NCBI RefSeq assembly: GCF_003432075.1 | Contig: NZ_QWBU01000002.1 | Coordinates: forward strand, 310,001-374,000 | Length of the DNA stretch: 64,000 nt | Reading direction: 5' to 3' | From: Shinella sp. WSJ-2 | GTDB taxonomy: Bacteria; Pseudomonadota; Alphaproteobacteria; Rhizobiales; Rhizobiaceae | In this document: positions 54,890-62,657 of the stretch, piece by piece | Numbering within the stretch: position 1 is the stretch's first letter | How the letters are laid out: every line of letters begins with the position of its first letter | Program-made: the position numbers and the translations under genes | Notes under the pieces: model-generated | What the model was told of the DNA's origin: nothing | Databases searched by the model: none | Seen by the model: the letters and a program-made list of their open reading frames with translations, nothing else

Positions 54890-55855
54890 TTACCGCTTGG
54901 GACGCTTGCCAAGTTCATCCTGCGTGAGGAAACCGTCGCCGTTGCTGTCGCGCTGCTTGAACAGCGTGGCGGCGGCGGTTTCCATTTCGGCCTTGGTTAG
55001 CGTGCCGTTCTTGTCGGTATCGGCGCGTTCGAACATGCGAGCGCCCATGCGGTCCATGCGGGCTTCGCCAAGCGCCTCACGGGCAGCTTTGCGAGCCTCG
55101 TCGTCGGTCGACTTCACCGCGCGGAACGCCTTGCGGGCATCGCGGAATGCGTCCCGCTTGGCATCGACCTCCGCCTTGGAGACCTCACCGTTCTTGTCGG
55201 TATCGAAGCGCTCGAAGGTCTTCGTGGCCTGGGCCAGCATCTCGGCCTGCGAGACCTTGCCGTCGCCATCGGTATCGAGACGCTTCAGCATGCGCTCCGC
55301 GCGCTCTTCGCCACCCTTGCCGTGGCCCTTTCCGTGATGGCCCTTGCCCTTCATCGCGCCGGCATCCGCCGTATCGAGGGCGCCGTCCTTGTTGCCGTCA
55401 CGGCGCGCGAAGATCGTGTCCGCCGCGGCGAGCACTTCAGCTTCTGAAAGCGAGCCGTTCTTGTCCGTATCGGTCCGGTCGAACATTTTTCCCGCACCGG
55501 GCAGGATGAAGGGGCCGGCAGCGTGGAGCGCCTGGCGGGCCTTGTCCTTGTCGGTATCCGCGGCATCGTGAACGGCTTTGCGGGCCGCCTTGAAGGCGGC
55601 ATGGCGCGCCTTGATCTCGTCCCTCGTCACCTGGCCATTGCCATCGGCATCGAAGGTCTTGAAGGCGGCGGAGGCATTGGCCTTGAACTCGTCGAGCGAG
55701 ACCTTGCCGTCCTTGTTTGTATCCAGGCGTTCGATCATCGCGGCATGGCGCTGATGATGTTTGCCTTCGCCCTTGGCGGCGAAAGCGGGTGCCGCGGCAC
55801 CCGAGAGAAGAAGGCCGGCAGCGACGGCGCCGAGAAGAAGTTCCTTTTTAGCCAT
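54890..55855 (-). CDS. Secreted protein with eight EF-hands in two tandem four-hand modules
   Basis: This 321-aa protein begins with a signal peptide (about 1-26, LLSGAAAPAFA). Eight EF-hand loops start near residues 45, 69, 129, 153, 194, 218, 279 and 303 (for example DTNKDGKVSLDE, DTDKNGSLSEAE, DTDGDGKVSQAE, DSNGDGFLTQDE). Loops 1-4 and 5-8 are offset by a constant 149-150 residues and share the Arg/Lys/Ala-rich linker, so the protein arose by internal duplication. A Gly/His/Lys-rich segment (about 169-184) joins the halves. A periplasmic or secreted calcium-binding role is inferred; the partner is unknown. Confidence 0.88.
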   Translation of the reverse strand: MAKKELLLGAVAAGLLLSGAAAPAFAAKGEGKHHQRHAAMIERLDTNKDGKVSLDEFKANASAAFKTFDADGNGQVTRDEIKARHAAFKAARKAVHDAADTDKDKARQALHAAGPFILPGAGKMFDRTDTDKNGSLSEAEVLAAADTIFARRDGNKDGALDTADAGAMKGKGHHGKGHGKGGEERAERMLKRLDTDGDGKVSQAEMLAQATKTFERFDTDKNGEVSKAEVDAKRDAFRDARKAFRAVKSTDDEARKAAREALGEARMDRMGARMFERADTDKNGTLTKAEMETAAATLFKQRDSNGDGFLTQDELGKRPKR

Positions 55856-55937
55856 GGTCGTTCCTTTCATCCATCATGTCCCTTGAAAGACAGGATAGAG
55901 GGAACGCCGGCCGGTGCTAGTTACAAATTGGTAATTC

Positions 55938-55963
55938 AACCCTTTGGCAGAAAAGGGTTTTTT
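55938..55963 (+). terminator. Terminator-like hairpin on the plus strand with no plus gene before it
   Basis: AACCCTTT (55938-55945) pairs with AAAGGGTT (55952-55959) and six T run from 55958 to 55963. It lies in the 134-nt gap between two minus-strand genes and is oriented for plus-strand transcription, where no coding gene precedes it. On the minus strand no T-tract follows. It may end antisense transcription or a small RNA. Confidence 0.55.
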
Positions 55964-55989
55964 CCATGTCCGGAATATGTCGGGCTTAA

Positions 55990-56685
55990 TTAGAGAAGCG
56001 CGTTGAGAAAGGCCGTGAGGTTCGACGTCGCATAGTCGATATGCCGGTCGTCGTCGCTGCGCTTTTCCCAGGCGTCGACGAATTCGTGGTTCGCGTCCTG
56101 CGGCACGAGCAGCACGGTCTTCATACCGAGCGCTTTGGGCACGACGAGATTGCGCGGCAGATCCTCGAACATCACGGCATGCTGCGTATCCACCCGGTGC
56201 AGCGCCATGAACTTGTCATAGGTTGCACCCGCCGGCTTCGGCACATATTCGGCCGCCACGATATCGAAGACATCGTCGAAATGGTGGAAGATGCCGAGCG
56301 CCTTGGCGGCCATCTCGGCATGTTTCACACTACCATTGGTGAAGATGAACTTGCGGCCGGGCAGCGCCTGGATCGCCTCGCCGAGCGGCAGATCGGGCGA
56401 CAGCACGCCGTAATTGATGGCGTGCGCCTTTTCCAGGAAGTCGGCCGGATCGATCTTATGGTGGATCATCAGCCCGTTCAGCGTCGTGCCGTGATCGTAA
56501 TAATATTGCTTCTGCAGGGCGCGCGCGTCTTCGCGCGTGAGACCCAGCAGGGCCGAAACATAGGCCGTCATGTTCTGGTCGATCTGGGCGAAGAGATCGA
56601 TGTGATGCGGGTAGAGCGTGTTGTCGAGGTCGAAGACCCAGTCACGCACGGTGGAAAAATCGGCTTTGTTCGGAAGATCGGTCAT
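55990..56685 (-). CDS. HAD-family pyrimidine 5'-nucleotidase (SSM1/SDT1-like)
   Basis: The product is 231 aa. HAD motif I is DWVFDLDNTLYPHH with the nucleophile Asp, motif II FIFTNGSVKHAEM, motif III in YVPKPAGATYDK and motif IV MFEDLPRNLVVP. The cap and motif spacing match the pyrimidine nucleotidase (TIGR01993) group rather than phosphoglycolate phosphatases. It probably dephosphorylates UMP/CMP-type substrates; specificity is inferred. In other rhizobia it lies close to argB and dapD, as it does here apart from an inserted transporter. Confidence 0.9.
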   Translation of the reverse strand: MTDLPNKADFSTVRDWVFDLDNTLYPHHIDLFAQIDQNMTAYVSALLGLTREDARALQKQYYYDHGTTLNGLMIHHKIDPADFLEKAHAINYGVLSPDLPLGEAIQALPGRKFIFTNGSVKHAEMAAKALGIFHHFDDVFDIVAAEYVPKPAGATYDKFMALHRVDTQHAVMFEDLPRNLVVPKALGMKTVLLVPQDANHEFVDAWEKRSDDDRHIDYATSNLTAFLNALL

Positions 56686-56788
56686 AGGGCGTCTTATGGC
56701 ACGGGGGACCGTCGAGGAAAACGGAATTTTCGCGAGCCGGGCCGTGCGGATGATGGATTTGCGGCAACCCGCATGCTAGCGGCAGGGC

Positions 56789-57691
56789 ATGGAACTCTGG
56801 ATCCCCATCACCATCGCCGCCGCCTTCCTGCAGAACCTGCGATCGGCCCTGCAAAAACACCTTCAGGGCAAGCTCGGCACGCGCGGCGCGAGCTTCGTGC
56901 GGTTCGGCTACGGCTTTCCGCTGGCGATCCTCTATGTGGTCGTGCTGCACTGGGGTGTCGGGCTTGGTTTCCCCACGCTCAATGGGCGCTTCGCCTTCTG
57001 GGCGGTGGTCGGCGGTCTGGCGCAGATCTTCGCGACCATGCTGCTGGTCTATCTCTTCTCGCTCCGGAATTTCGCCGTCGGCACGGCCTATTCCAAGACC
57101 GAGCCGGTGCAGGCGGCGATCTTCGGCTTCGTGCTGCTCGGCGAGCGCATAACCTTCGGCGCCGTCATTGCCATCGTGGTTGGTGTCATCGGGGTGATGC
57201 TGATCTCGATTGCCCGCGCGCCGCTCTCCTGGCGCAACACGTTTGCGGCGCTGACCAGCCGCACCGCGCTGATCGGCATCGCCTCGGGTGCTGTCTTTGG
57301 TGTCTCGGCCGTTGCCTATCGCAGCGCGTCGCTGTCGCTGGATGGTCCCGGCCCGATCATGAACGCGGCGGTGACGCTCGCCTGCGTCACCACCTTCCAG
57401 ACGGCCTTCATGCTGGTCTGGATGCTGTGGAAGGACAAGAACGAGATCGTGCAGGTGCTGCGGAGTTGGCGCTCGTCTGCGCTGGTGGGCATTGCCGGGG
57501 TGCTGGGCTCGGCCTGCTGGTTCACGGCGATGAGCCTGCAGCAGGTCGCCTATGTGCGCGCGCTCGGCCAGATCGAGCTCGTCTTCACCTTCATGGCCTC
57601 CTACTTCCTGTTCCACGAGCGGGTGAACCGCACGGAAGTGGTGGGATGCCTGCTGATCGTCTGCGGCATCCTCGGCCTGCTCTTCTGGTAG
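56789..57691 (+). CDS. EamA/DMT-family transporter
   Basis: This 300-aa inner-membrane protein has ten hydrophobic helices in two EamA repeats. The first ends near ERITFGAVIAIVVGVIGVML and the second near HERVNRTEVVGCLLIVCGIL, showing the paired drug/metabolite transporter pattern. Members export amino acids, nucleosides or drugs; no substrate can be named. It is the only plus-strand gene between the HAD nucleotidase and argB and looks like a later insertion there. Confidence 0.9.
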   Translation: MELWIPITIAAAFLQNLRSALQKHLQGKLGTRGASFVRFGYGFPLAILYVVVLHWGVGLGFPTLNGRFAFWAVVGGLAQIFATMLLVYLFSLRNFAVGTAYSKTEPVQAAIFGFVLLGERITFGAVIAIVVGVIGVMLISIARAPLSWRNTFAALTSRTALIGIASGAVFGVSAVAYRSASLSLDGPGPIMNAAVTLACVTTFQTAFMLVWMLWKDKNEIVQVLRSWRSSALVGIAGVLGSACWFTAMSLQQVAYVRALGQIELVFTFMASYFLFHERVNRTEVVGCLLIVCGILGLLFW

Positions 57692-57725
57692 GACACCGGC
57701 GGCGCGGGGCCGCCGACAGAGCGCA

Positions 57726-58613
57726 TCAGGGCACGATCAGCGTGCCGGCGCCGTGCTCGGTGAAGATTTCGAGCAGCACGGAATGGGCGGTCTTGCCGTT
57801 CAGGATGACGACGCCCTGCACGCCGGCCTTGATGGCGTCGATGCAGGTCTCGACCTTCGGGATCATGCCGCCGGAAATCGTGCCGTCCTTGATGAGTTCG
57901 CGCGCTTGGGCGACGGAGAGTTCCTTGATGAGTTGGCCGTTTTTGTCGAGCACACCGGGAACGTCGGTCAGGAACAGCAGGCGCGTGGCGTTCAACGCAC
58001 CGGCGATGGCGCCGGCGAAGGTGTCGGCATTGATGTTGTAGGTATGGCCGTCACGGCCCGGTGCGACCGGGGCGATGACAGGAATCATCTCGGACTTGGC
58101 GAGCAGATCGATCAATGTGCGGTCGACTTCGACAACCTCGCCGACGAAGCCGAGGTCGAGGATACGCTCGATATTGCTGTCGGGATCGACGACGGTCTTC
58201 TTGGCCTTTTCGGCGAAGACCATGTTGCCGTCCTTGCCGCACAGGCCGATCGCCCATTCGCCTGTCTGGTTGATGAGCGCGACGATCTCCTTGTTGATCG
58301 AACCGGCCAGCACCATCTCGACGATCTCGACCGTCTTCTGGTCGGTGACGCGGAGCCCCCCTTCGAACTTCGATTCTATGCCCATCTTGGTCAGCATAGC
58401 GCCGATCTGCGGGCCGCCGCCATGCACGACGATCGGGTTGACGCCCGACTGCTTGAGGAGAGCGATATCGCTGGCGAAAGCCTTGCCGAGTTCCGGGTTG
58501 CCCATGGCATGGCCGCCGTATTTCACCACGATGGTCTTGTTCTCGTAGCGCTGCATATAGGGCAGGGCCTGGGCGAGAAGGCGGGCTTGGGTTTCGCTTT
58601 CGGATAGGGACAT
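57726..58613 (-). CDS. argB: Acetylglutamate kinase
   Basis: This 295-aa amino-acid kinase phosphorylates N-acetylglutamate in arginine synthesis. The N-terminal Gly-rich loop is [11 protein letters not shown], followed by [13 protein letters not shown] and the C-terminal [11 protein letters not shown] and [18 protein letters not shown]. The long N-terminal helix ([14 protein letters not shown]) is the hexameric, arginine-inhibited and PII-activated form, linking it to GlnD signalling. GAGG 5 nt before ATG 58613 sets the start. Confidence 0.97.
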   Translation of the reverse strand: MSLSESETQARLLAQALPYMQRYENKTIVVKYGGHAMGNPELGKAFASDIALLKQSGVNPIVVHGGGPQIGAMLTKMGIESKFEGGLRVTDQKTVEIVEMVLAGSINKEIVALINQTGEWAIGLCGKDGNMVFAEKAKKTVVDPDSNIERILDLGFVGEVVEVDRTLIDLLAKSEMIPVIAPVAPGRDGHTYNINADTFAGAIAGALNATRLLFLTDVPGVLDKNGQLIKELSVAQARELIKDGTISGGMIPKVETCIDAIKAGVQGVVILNGKTAHSVLLEIFTEHGAGTLIVP

Positions 58614-58737
58614 GGCGGCCTCGTCGGATTGGATGGGCGCCTGTTTAACGCATGTTTTGTGACGATGGAATGATCCGCCGGCCACATTGCTGCGTAGGGC
58701 CAGAAAAAGACTTCGCCCCAAGCAACGGGAGCCGCAT

Positions 58738-59277
58738 GTGGCCGGCAATGAGATATCCTACCTGATCGGCCGCGTGTCCCTGAAGGACCGCAAGGCGTTT
58801 TCCGTGCTCTATGAAAAAAGCGCGTCGAAACTTTTCGGCATTTGTTTCCGTATCCTCAGGGATAGAAGCGAGGCGGAAGAGGCATTGCAGGACGTCTATG
58901 TGAAAATCTGGCAGCGCGCCGACCGCTATGTGGAAAGCGAGACCAACCCGATGGCATGGCTCGCGGCGATTGCGCGAAATCAGGCAATCGATCTCATCAG
59001 GGCGCGAAGACCGGTGGCATCGGATATCGATGCGGCCTATGATATCGCCGACCCGCTCATGACGCCAGAGGAGGCGGTCGTGCTGAGGTCGGAGGGCCGC
59101 CGGATCGATGGCTGCATGGAAACGCTGGAGCCCGATCGGGCATTGGCGGTTCGGCGTGCCTATATAGAGGGTCTGAGCTACGAAGAGCTTGCCGATATCC
59201 ACGGCGTGCCCCTAAACACGATGCGAACCTGGCTTCGCCGAAGCCTGTTGAAACTGAGAGAGTGCATGAGCCGATGA
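58738..59277 (+). CDS. ECF RNA polymerase sigma factor (SigK-like)
   Basis: From a GTG with GGGAG 6-8 nt upstream the product is 179 aa. Region 2 is [20 protein letters not shown] through the [19 protein letters not shown] helix, and region 4 is [31 protein letters not shown] at 58687 would add 17 basic residues and lacks a ribosome-binding site. It overlaps the anti-sigma gene by 4 nt (ATGA), the usual coupling. The sigma, RskA-like and fasciclin order recalls mycobacterial SigK-RskA-MPT70/83. The target promoter is unproven. Confidence 0.92.
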   Translation: MAGNEISYLIGRVSLKDRKAFSVLYEKSASKLFGICFRILRDRSEAEEALQDVYVKIWQRADRYVESETNPMAWLAAIARNQAIDLIRARRPVASDIDAAYDIADPLMTPEEAVVLRSEGRRIDGCMETLEPDRALAVRRAYIEGLSYEELADIHGVPLNTMRTWLRRSLLKLRECMSR

Positions 59278-60008
59278 CGGCGTCCGACAAAGAGATGAGA
59301 GACCCCCGCCGCGACGAGGTGATCGCCGGCGAATATGTGCTCGGGGTGCTTTCGGCCGAAGACCGCCGCAAGGTGGAGGCACGGCTTGCCAAGGATCGCC
59401 AGTTCGCCGCCATGGTGAACCGCTGGGAGGAAAACCTCTCGACTTTCAACGACGACTACGAGGCGCTGCAACCGCCGCCGCGAACCTACTCCGCCATCGA
59501 GCAGCGTATTCTGGGCACTTCGCCGCCGGATGCGGCCTTCTCCGGCAAGGTGGCCGGCGGGTTCTGGCAGTCGCTGGCGCTGTGGCGTTCGCTCGCCCTT
59601 GCCTCACTGGTAACATCCGTCGGGCTTGCGCTGTCGATGAGCACGCTGATGGCGCCTCGCCCGATGAGCAATGGCCGGCTGGTGGCGGACCTCGCGGGCG
59701 AGAATGCGGCGATCAATCTCGTCGCCCGCTACGACGAGGCCAATGGCGCGCTGCGCATCACGCCCGTCGCTGCTGGCAAGGAGAAAGAGAAATCGCTGGA
59801 GCTCTGGCTCGTCGAGGAGGGCAAATCGCCGGTCTCGCTCGGGGTGCTGCCGCAGACGGGCGAAGGGGAACTGGCGGTTCCCGCCGTCATGCGCGGCCGT
59901 CTCGTGCAGGGGGCCGTGCTGGCCGTCAGCGTTGAGCCTTTCGGCGGTTCGCCGACGGGAAGCGCGACCGGCCCGGTGATCGCCTCGGGAGCCGCCCGGT
60001 TCGAATGA
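59274..60008 (+). CDS. RskA-like membrane anti-sigma factor
   Basis: The protein is 244 aa. A cytoplasmic anti-sigma domain (about 10-60, VIAGEYVLGVLSAEDRRKVE and MVNRWEENLSTF), one transmembrane helix (about 103-125, LALASLVTSVGLALSMSTLM) and an extracytoplasmic RskA domain with LELWLVEEGKSPVSLGVLP are visible. It should hold the adjacent ECF sigma factor inactive until proteolysis. The cytoplasmic part lacks a HxxxCxxC zinc motif, so release probably does not follow the ZAS redox route. It is followed by a strong terminator. Confidence 0.92.
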   Translation: MTASDKEMRDPRRDEVIAGEYVLGVLSAEDRRKVEARLAKDRQFAAMVNRWEENLSTFNDDYEALQPPPRTYSAIEQRILGTSPPDAAFSGKVAGGFWQSLALWRSLALASLVTSVGLALSMSTLMAPRPMSNGRLVADLAGENAAINLVARYDEANGALRITPVAAGKEKEKSLELWLVEEGKSPVSLGVLPQTGEGELAVPAVMRGRLVQGAVLAVSVEPFGGSPTGSATGPVIASGAARFE

Positions 60009-60026
60009 TCTTCCGGATTGCCGCAC

Positions 60027-60051
60027 AAGCCGCGCTTTGCGCGGCTTTTTT
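60027..60051 (+). terminator. Intrinsic terminator after the anti-sigma gene
   Basis: AAGCCGCGC (60027-60035) pairs with GCGCGGCTT (60039-60047) around TTT, with T to 60051. It separates the sigma/anti-sigma operon from the fasciclin gene, which therefore needs its own promoter. Confidence 0.9.
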
Positions 60052-60090
60052 GTTTTAAAATCTGGTCTCTATAAAAAAGATCGTGCCGTC

Positions 60091-60119
60091 TGAAACTCTT
60101 TTTCGAAAGGTCCCGTTGC
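60091..60119 (+). promoter_or_regulatory. Candidate ECF-type promoter for the fasciclin gene
   Basis: TGAAAC (60091-60096), a 17-nt spacer and CGTTGC (60114-60119) fit the general ECF shape (AAC-type -35, CGT-type -10). It lies about 75 nt before the preferred fasciclin start and after the terminator. No good copy was found upstream of the sigma gene itself, which weakens the link to that factor; the general-stress factor EcfG is an alternative user. Confidence 0.35.
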
Positions 60120-60194
60120 TCGCAAGGATCGCCCGATGGGCATCGCAATGGGAGGTCCCGCATGTCGCGGGCCGAAAAGAAGGACAGTCCCACC

Positions 60195-60752
60195 ATGACC
60201 CGTTTCACGCTCCGCACCGCCGCCCTTGCCACGGTCTTCACGCTCGGCGCCTTTGCCGCCCATGCCGAAAACCCGATGGTCGGCGGTGCGCCGATGTACG
60301 CCGAAAAGAACATCGTAGAAAACGCCGTCAACTCGAAGGATCACACGACGCTGGTCGCCGCCGTGAAGGCTGCCGGTCTGGTCGAGACACTTTCCGGCAA
60401 GGGCCCGTTCACGGTCTTCGCGCCGACCAACGAAGCCTTCGAGGCGCTGCCGGCCGGCACGGTCGATACGCTGCTGAAGCCTGAAAACAAGGACCAGCTC
60501 ACCAAGGTGCTGACTTGCCATGTCGTGGGGGCTGATGCGATGTCGGACGCGATCGGCAAGATGATCAAGGACGATGGCGGTGCGCACCCGGTCAAGACCG
60601 TCGGCGGCTGCACGCTGACGGCGAAGATGGATGGCGACAAGATCACGCTGACAGACGAGACGGGCGGTGTCGCGACCGTGACGATCGCCGACGTCAAACA
60701 GTCGAACGGCGTCATCCATGTCATCGACAAGGTTCTGCTGCCGAAGGCCTGA
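60195..60752 (+). CDS. Secreted fasciclin (FAS1) domain protein, Nex18/MPT70-like
   Basis: The product is 185 aa: a signal peptide (MTRFTLRTAALATVFTLG, cleaved near AAHA) and one FAS1 domain with H1 motif GPFTVFAPTNEAFEALP and H2 motif NGVIHVIDKVLLP. Two Cys (LTCHVV, GGCTLTA) may form a disulfide. FAS1 proteins mediate adhesion or matrix interaction; the family includes S. meliloti Nex18 and mycobacterial MPT70. ATG 60195 gives a clean signal peptide; ATG 60162 with GGGAGG upstream would add 11 polar residues. Confidence 0.92.
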   Translation: MTRFTLRTAALATVFTLGAFAAHAENPMVGGAPMYAEKNIVENAVNSKDHTTLVAAVKAAGLVETLSGKGPFTVFAPTNEAFEALPAGTVDTLLKPENKDQLTKVLTCHVVGADAMSDAIGKMIKDDGGAHPVKTVGGCTLTAKMDGDKITLTDETGGVATVTIADVKQSNGVIHVIDKVLLPKA

Positions 60753-60811
60753 GCCTCAAGGTCCCGCGTCGTTCATGAACCCGCGCGGGATACCAGTCCC
60801 TCGCCAGCCCT

Positions 60812-60840
60812 GGCCGCCGGTCTTCCGGCGGCCTTTTTTT
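60812..60840 (+). terminator. Intrinsic terminator after the fasciclin gene, copy 1
   Basis: GGCCGCCGG (60812-60820), loop TCTT, CCGGCGGCC (60825-60833), then seven T. The core is repeated almost exactly 40 nt downstream. Confidence 0.9.
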
Positions 60841-60854
60841 AATGCAGGGAAACA

Positions 60855-60879
60855 CCGCCGGTCTTCCGGCGGCCTTTTT
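60855..60879 (+). terminator. Intrinsic terminator, copy 2, touching the engB stop
   Basis: CCGCCGG (60855-60861), loop TCTT, CCGGCGG (60866-60872), then CC and five T. The sequence from the stem through the T-tract repeats copy 1, and the T-tract overlaps the last codon of engB on the other strand. Confidence 0.8.
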
Positions 60880-61531
60880 AACGCTCGATGGCCGTCAGGA
60901 TGGCGTTGCGCAACTCGTCGAGGCCGCGGCCCTTTTCCGAGGAGGTGGACAGCACCTCCGGATAGGCGGCAGGGCGCTTGACGATCTTCAGGCGGGTTTC
61001 CTCGATGAGGCGCGGCACGCCGGCATCCTTGATCTTGTCCGTCTTGGTCAGCACGACCTGATAGGAGACGGCGGCCTTGTCGAGCAGGGTGAGCACTTCC
61101 TCGTCGTTCTTCTTGATGCCGTGGCGGCTGTCGATCAGCACATAGACGCGCTTCAGCGTGGAGCGGCCGCGCAGATAGTCGAAGACCAGCTTGGTCCAGG
61201 CGTCGACATGCTCTTTCGGCGCCTGGGCATAGCCGTAGCCGGGCATGTCGACCAGCGCCATCGGCGGCAGGTCGCCTTCTTCGCCGGAAAAGCCGTCGGG
61301 CACGAAATAGTTGAGTTCCTGGGTGCGGCCGGGCGTGTTAGAGGTACGGGCAAGGCCCTTGTGGCCGACCAGCGCATTGATCAGCGACGACTTGCCGACA
61401 TTCGAGCGGCCGGCAAAGGCAATCTCCGGCGGTCCCTCGGGCGGCAGGAATTTCATGGCGGGCACGCCGCGGATGAAGATCCACGGCCTGCCGAACAGCG
61501 GCTTGTCGCCCGGTATGGTCGTCTCTGTCAT
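60878..61531 (-). CDS. engB: Ribosome biogenesis GTP-binding protein YsxC/EngB
   Basis: This 217-aa GTPase is needed for 50S assembly. G1 is [15 protein letters not shown]3 [12 protein letters not shown]4 TKTDKI and G5 STSSEKGRG-type; all are intact. AAAGG 6 nt before the ATG supports 61531. In many rhizobia it sits between yidC and argB; here a DMT transporter separates it from yidC and the sigma/fasciclin cassette from argB. Confidence 0.96.
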   Translation of the reverse strand: MTETTIPGDKPLFGRPWIFIRGVPAMKFLPPEGPPEIAFAGRSNVGKSSLINALVGHKGLARTSNTPGRTQELNYFVPDGFSGEEGDLPPMALVDMPGYGYAQAPKEHVDAWTKLVFDYLRGRSTLKRVYVLIDSRHGIKKNDEEVLTLLDKAAVSYQVVLTKTDKIKDAGVPRLIEETRLKIVKRPAAYPEVLSTSSEKGRGLDELRNAILTAIER

Positions 61532-61582
61532 TGCTTTGCCTTTGTTATCAGGCCCCCGGCTTCCGGGTTTTGGCCGCGAAAG

Positions 61583-62497
61583 TCAAGCGCGGCGCTGCCG
61601 CCACAGCTCGACACCGAGATAGCAGATGAGCGCGGTCAGCACGATGGCGCCGCCGATGACCGTATAGGGGCTCGGGATTTCGCCATGGATGAGCGCCACC
61701 CAGAGCGGCCCCAGCACCGTCTCGGCGGTGCCGAGCAGGGCGGCGAGTGCGGAGGGGATCAGGCGGGCGCCGGTCACGAAGAGGGCGAGGCCGAGGCCGA
61801 AATTCAGCGCGCCGAAGACGATGAGGATTCCGAGCTCGCTCGCCGTGATGGCAAAGCCCGAGGCCTGGCTTGCCGCCGTCGTGCCGGCGATGACCGTGCC
61901 GAGGAAGACGGCGGGCGTCATGCGTACATGGGCGAAGCGGCGGGTGATGATCGTAGCGCTGGCAAAGGCGAAGGCGATGAGGAGAGCGAGCGCATCGCCG
62001 ATCATCGAGGCGCCACCGCCGAGCGATTCCGAGACCATGATGGCGACGCCGCCGATCACGGCGGCAATGGCGATCCAGGTATGCGTGGCGATCTTTTCGC
62101 GAAACAGCATCCAGGCCATCAGGGCGGCGATCAGCGGCACGCCGGCCTGGATCAGCATGACATTGGCGACGGTCGTATAGGCGAGCGCCAGGATGAAGGA
62201 GGTGGAGGCGGTGGCAAAACAGATGCCGACGGCAATGCCGGCAAGGCCCATGCCCCTGAAGAGCTGCACGGTGCCGCGCGGCCCGTCACGCACCAGCATG
62301 AAGCCCAGTAGGAAGAGCGCGGCGAAGAGCGAGCGCCAGAACACGACCGTCCAGCCGTCTTCGATATGCAGGAAACGCGCCAGGGTGCCGCCGAAGCTCC
62401 AGGCGACGGCTGCGCCCAGCACCAGGGCTGCGCCGAAACCCTGTCCGCGGCTTTCCGGGAGAGTGGGCGTGACCGGAAGGGTGGAGGCGGAGGACAT
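61583..62497 (-). CDS. EamA/DMT-family transporter
   Basis: The product is 304 aa from ATG 62497 (MSSASTLPVTPTLPES), with ten hydrophobic helices and two EamA repeats (GAALVLGAAVAWSFGGTLAR; LGTAETVLGPLWVALIHGE). The frame is open to 62611, and starts at 62530 or 62611 are possible. It is not closely alike in sequence to the DMT gene at 56789. The substrate is unknown. It lies between engB (51-nt gap) and yidC on the same strand, with a yidC terminator upstream. Confidence 0.88.
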   Translation of the reverse strand: MSSASTLPVTPTLPESRGQGFGAALVLGAAVAWSFGGTLARFLHIEDGWTVVFWRSLFAALFLLGFMLVRDGPRGTVQLFRGMGLAGIAVGICFATASTSFILALAYTTVANVMLIQAGVPLIAALMAWMLFREKIATHTWIAIAAVIGGVAIMVSESLGGGASMIGDALALLIAFAFASATIITRRFAHVRMTPAVFLGTVIAGTTAASQASGFAITASELGILIVFGALNFGLGLALFVTGARLIPSALAALLGTAETVLGPLWVALIHGEIPSPYTVIGGAIVLTALICYLGVELWRQRRA

Positions 62498-62603
62498 GGG
62501 CGCTCGCAGAAAAGGGATTGTCGCGAGCATGACAGGGATGCGCCCGCACCGCTTCCATGCCAGCGACGAGGCGATGTCGCAAGCGGGCTTGGCGGAAGGC
62601 CTT

Positions 62604-62634
62604 AAAAACAAAACCCCGGCACATGGCCGGGGTT
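62604..62634 (-). terminator. Intrinsic terminator after yidC
   Basis: On the minus strand AACCCCGG (62627-62634) pairs with CCGGGGTT (62612-62619), extended by one pair toward the loop, followed by TTGTTTTT. It ends yidC transcription, so engB and the DMT gene need another promoter or readthrough. Confidence 0.88.
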
Positions 62635-62657
62635 CGTGTCTCTCAATCCTGAAAGCG

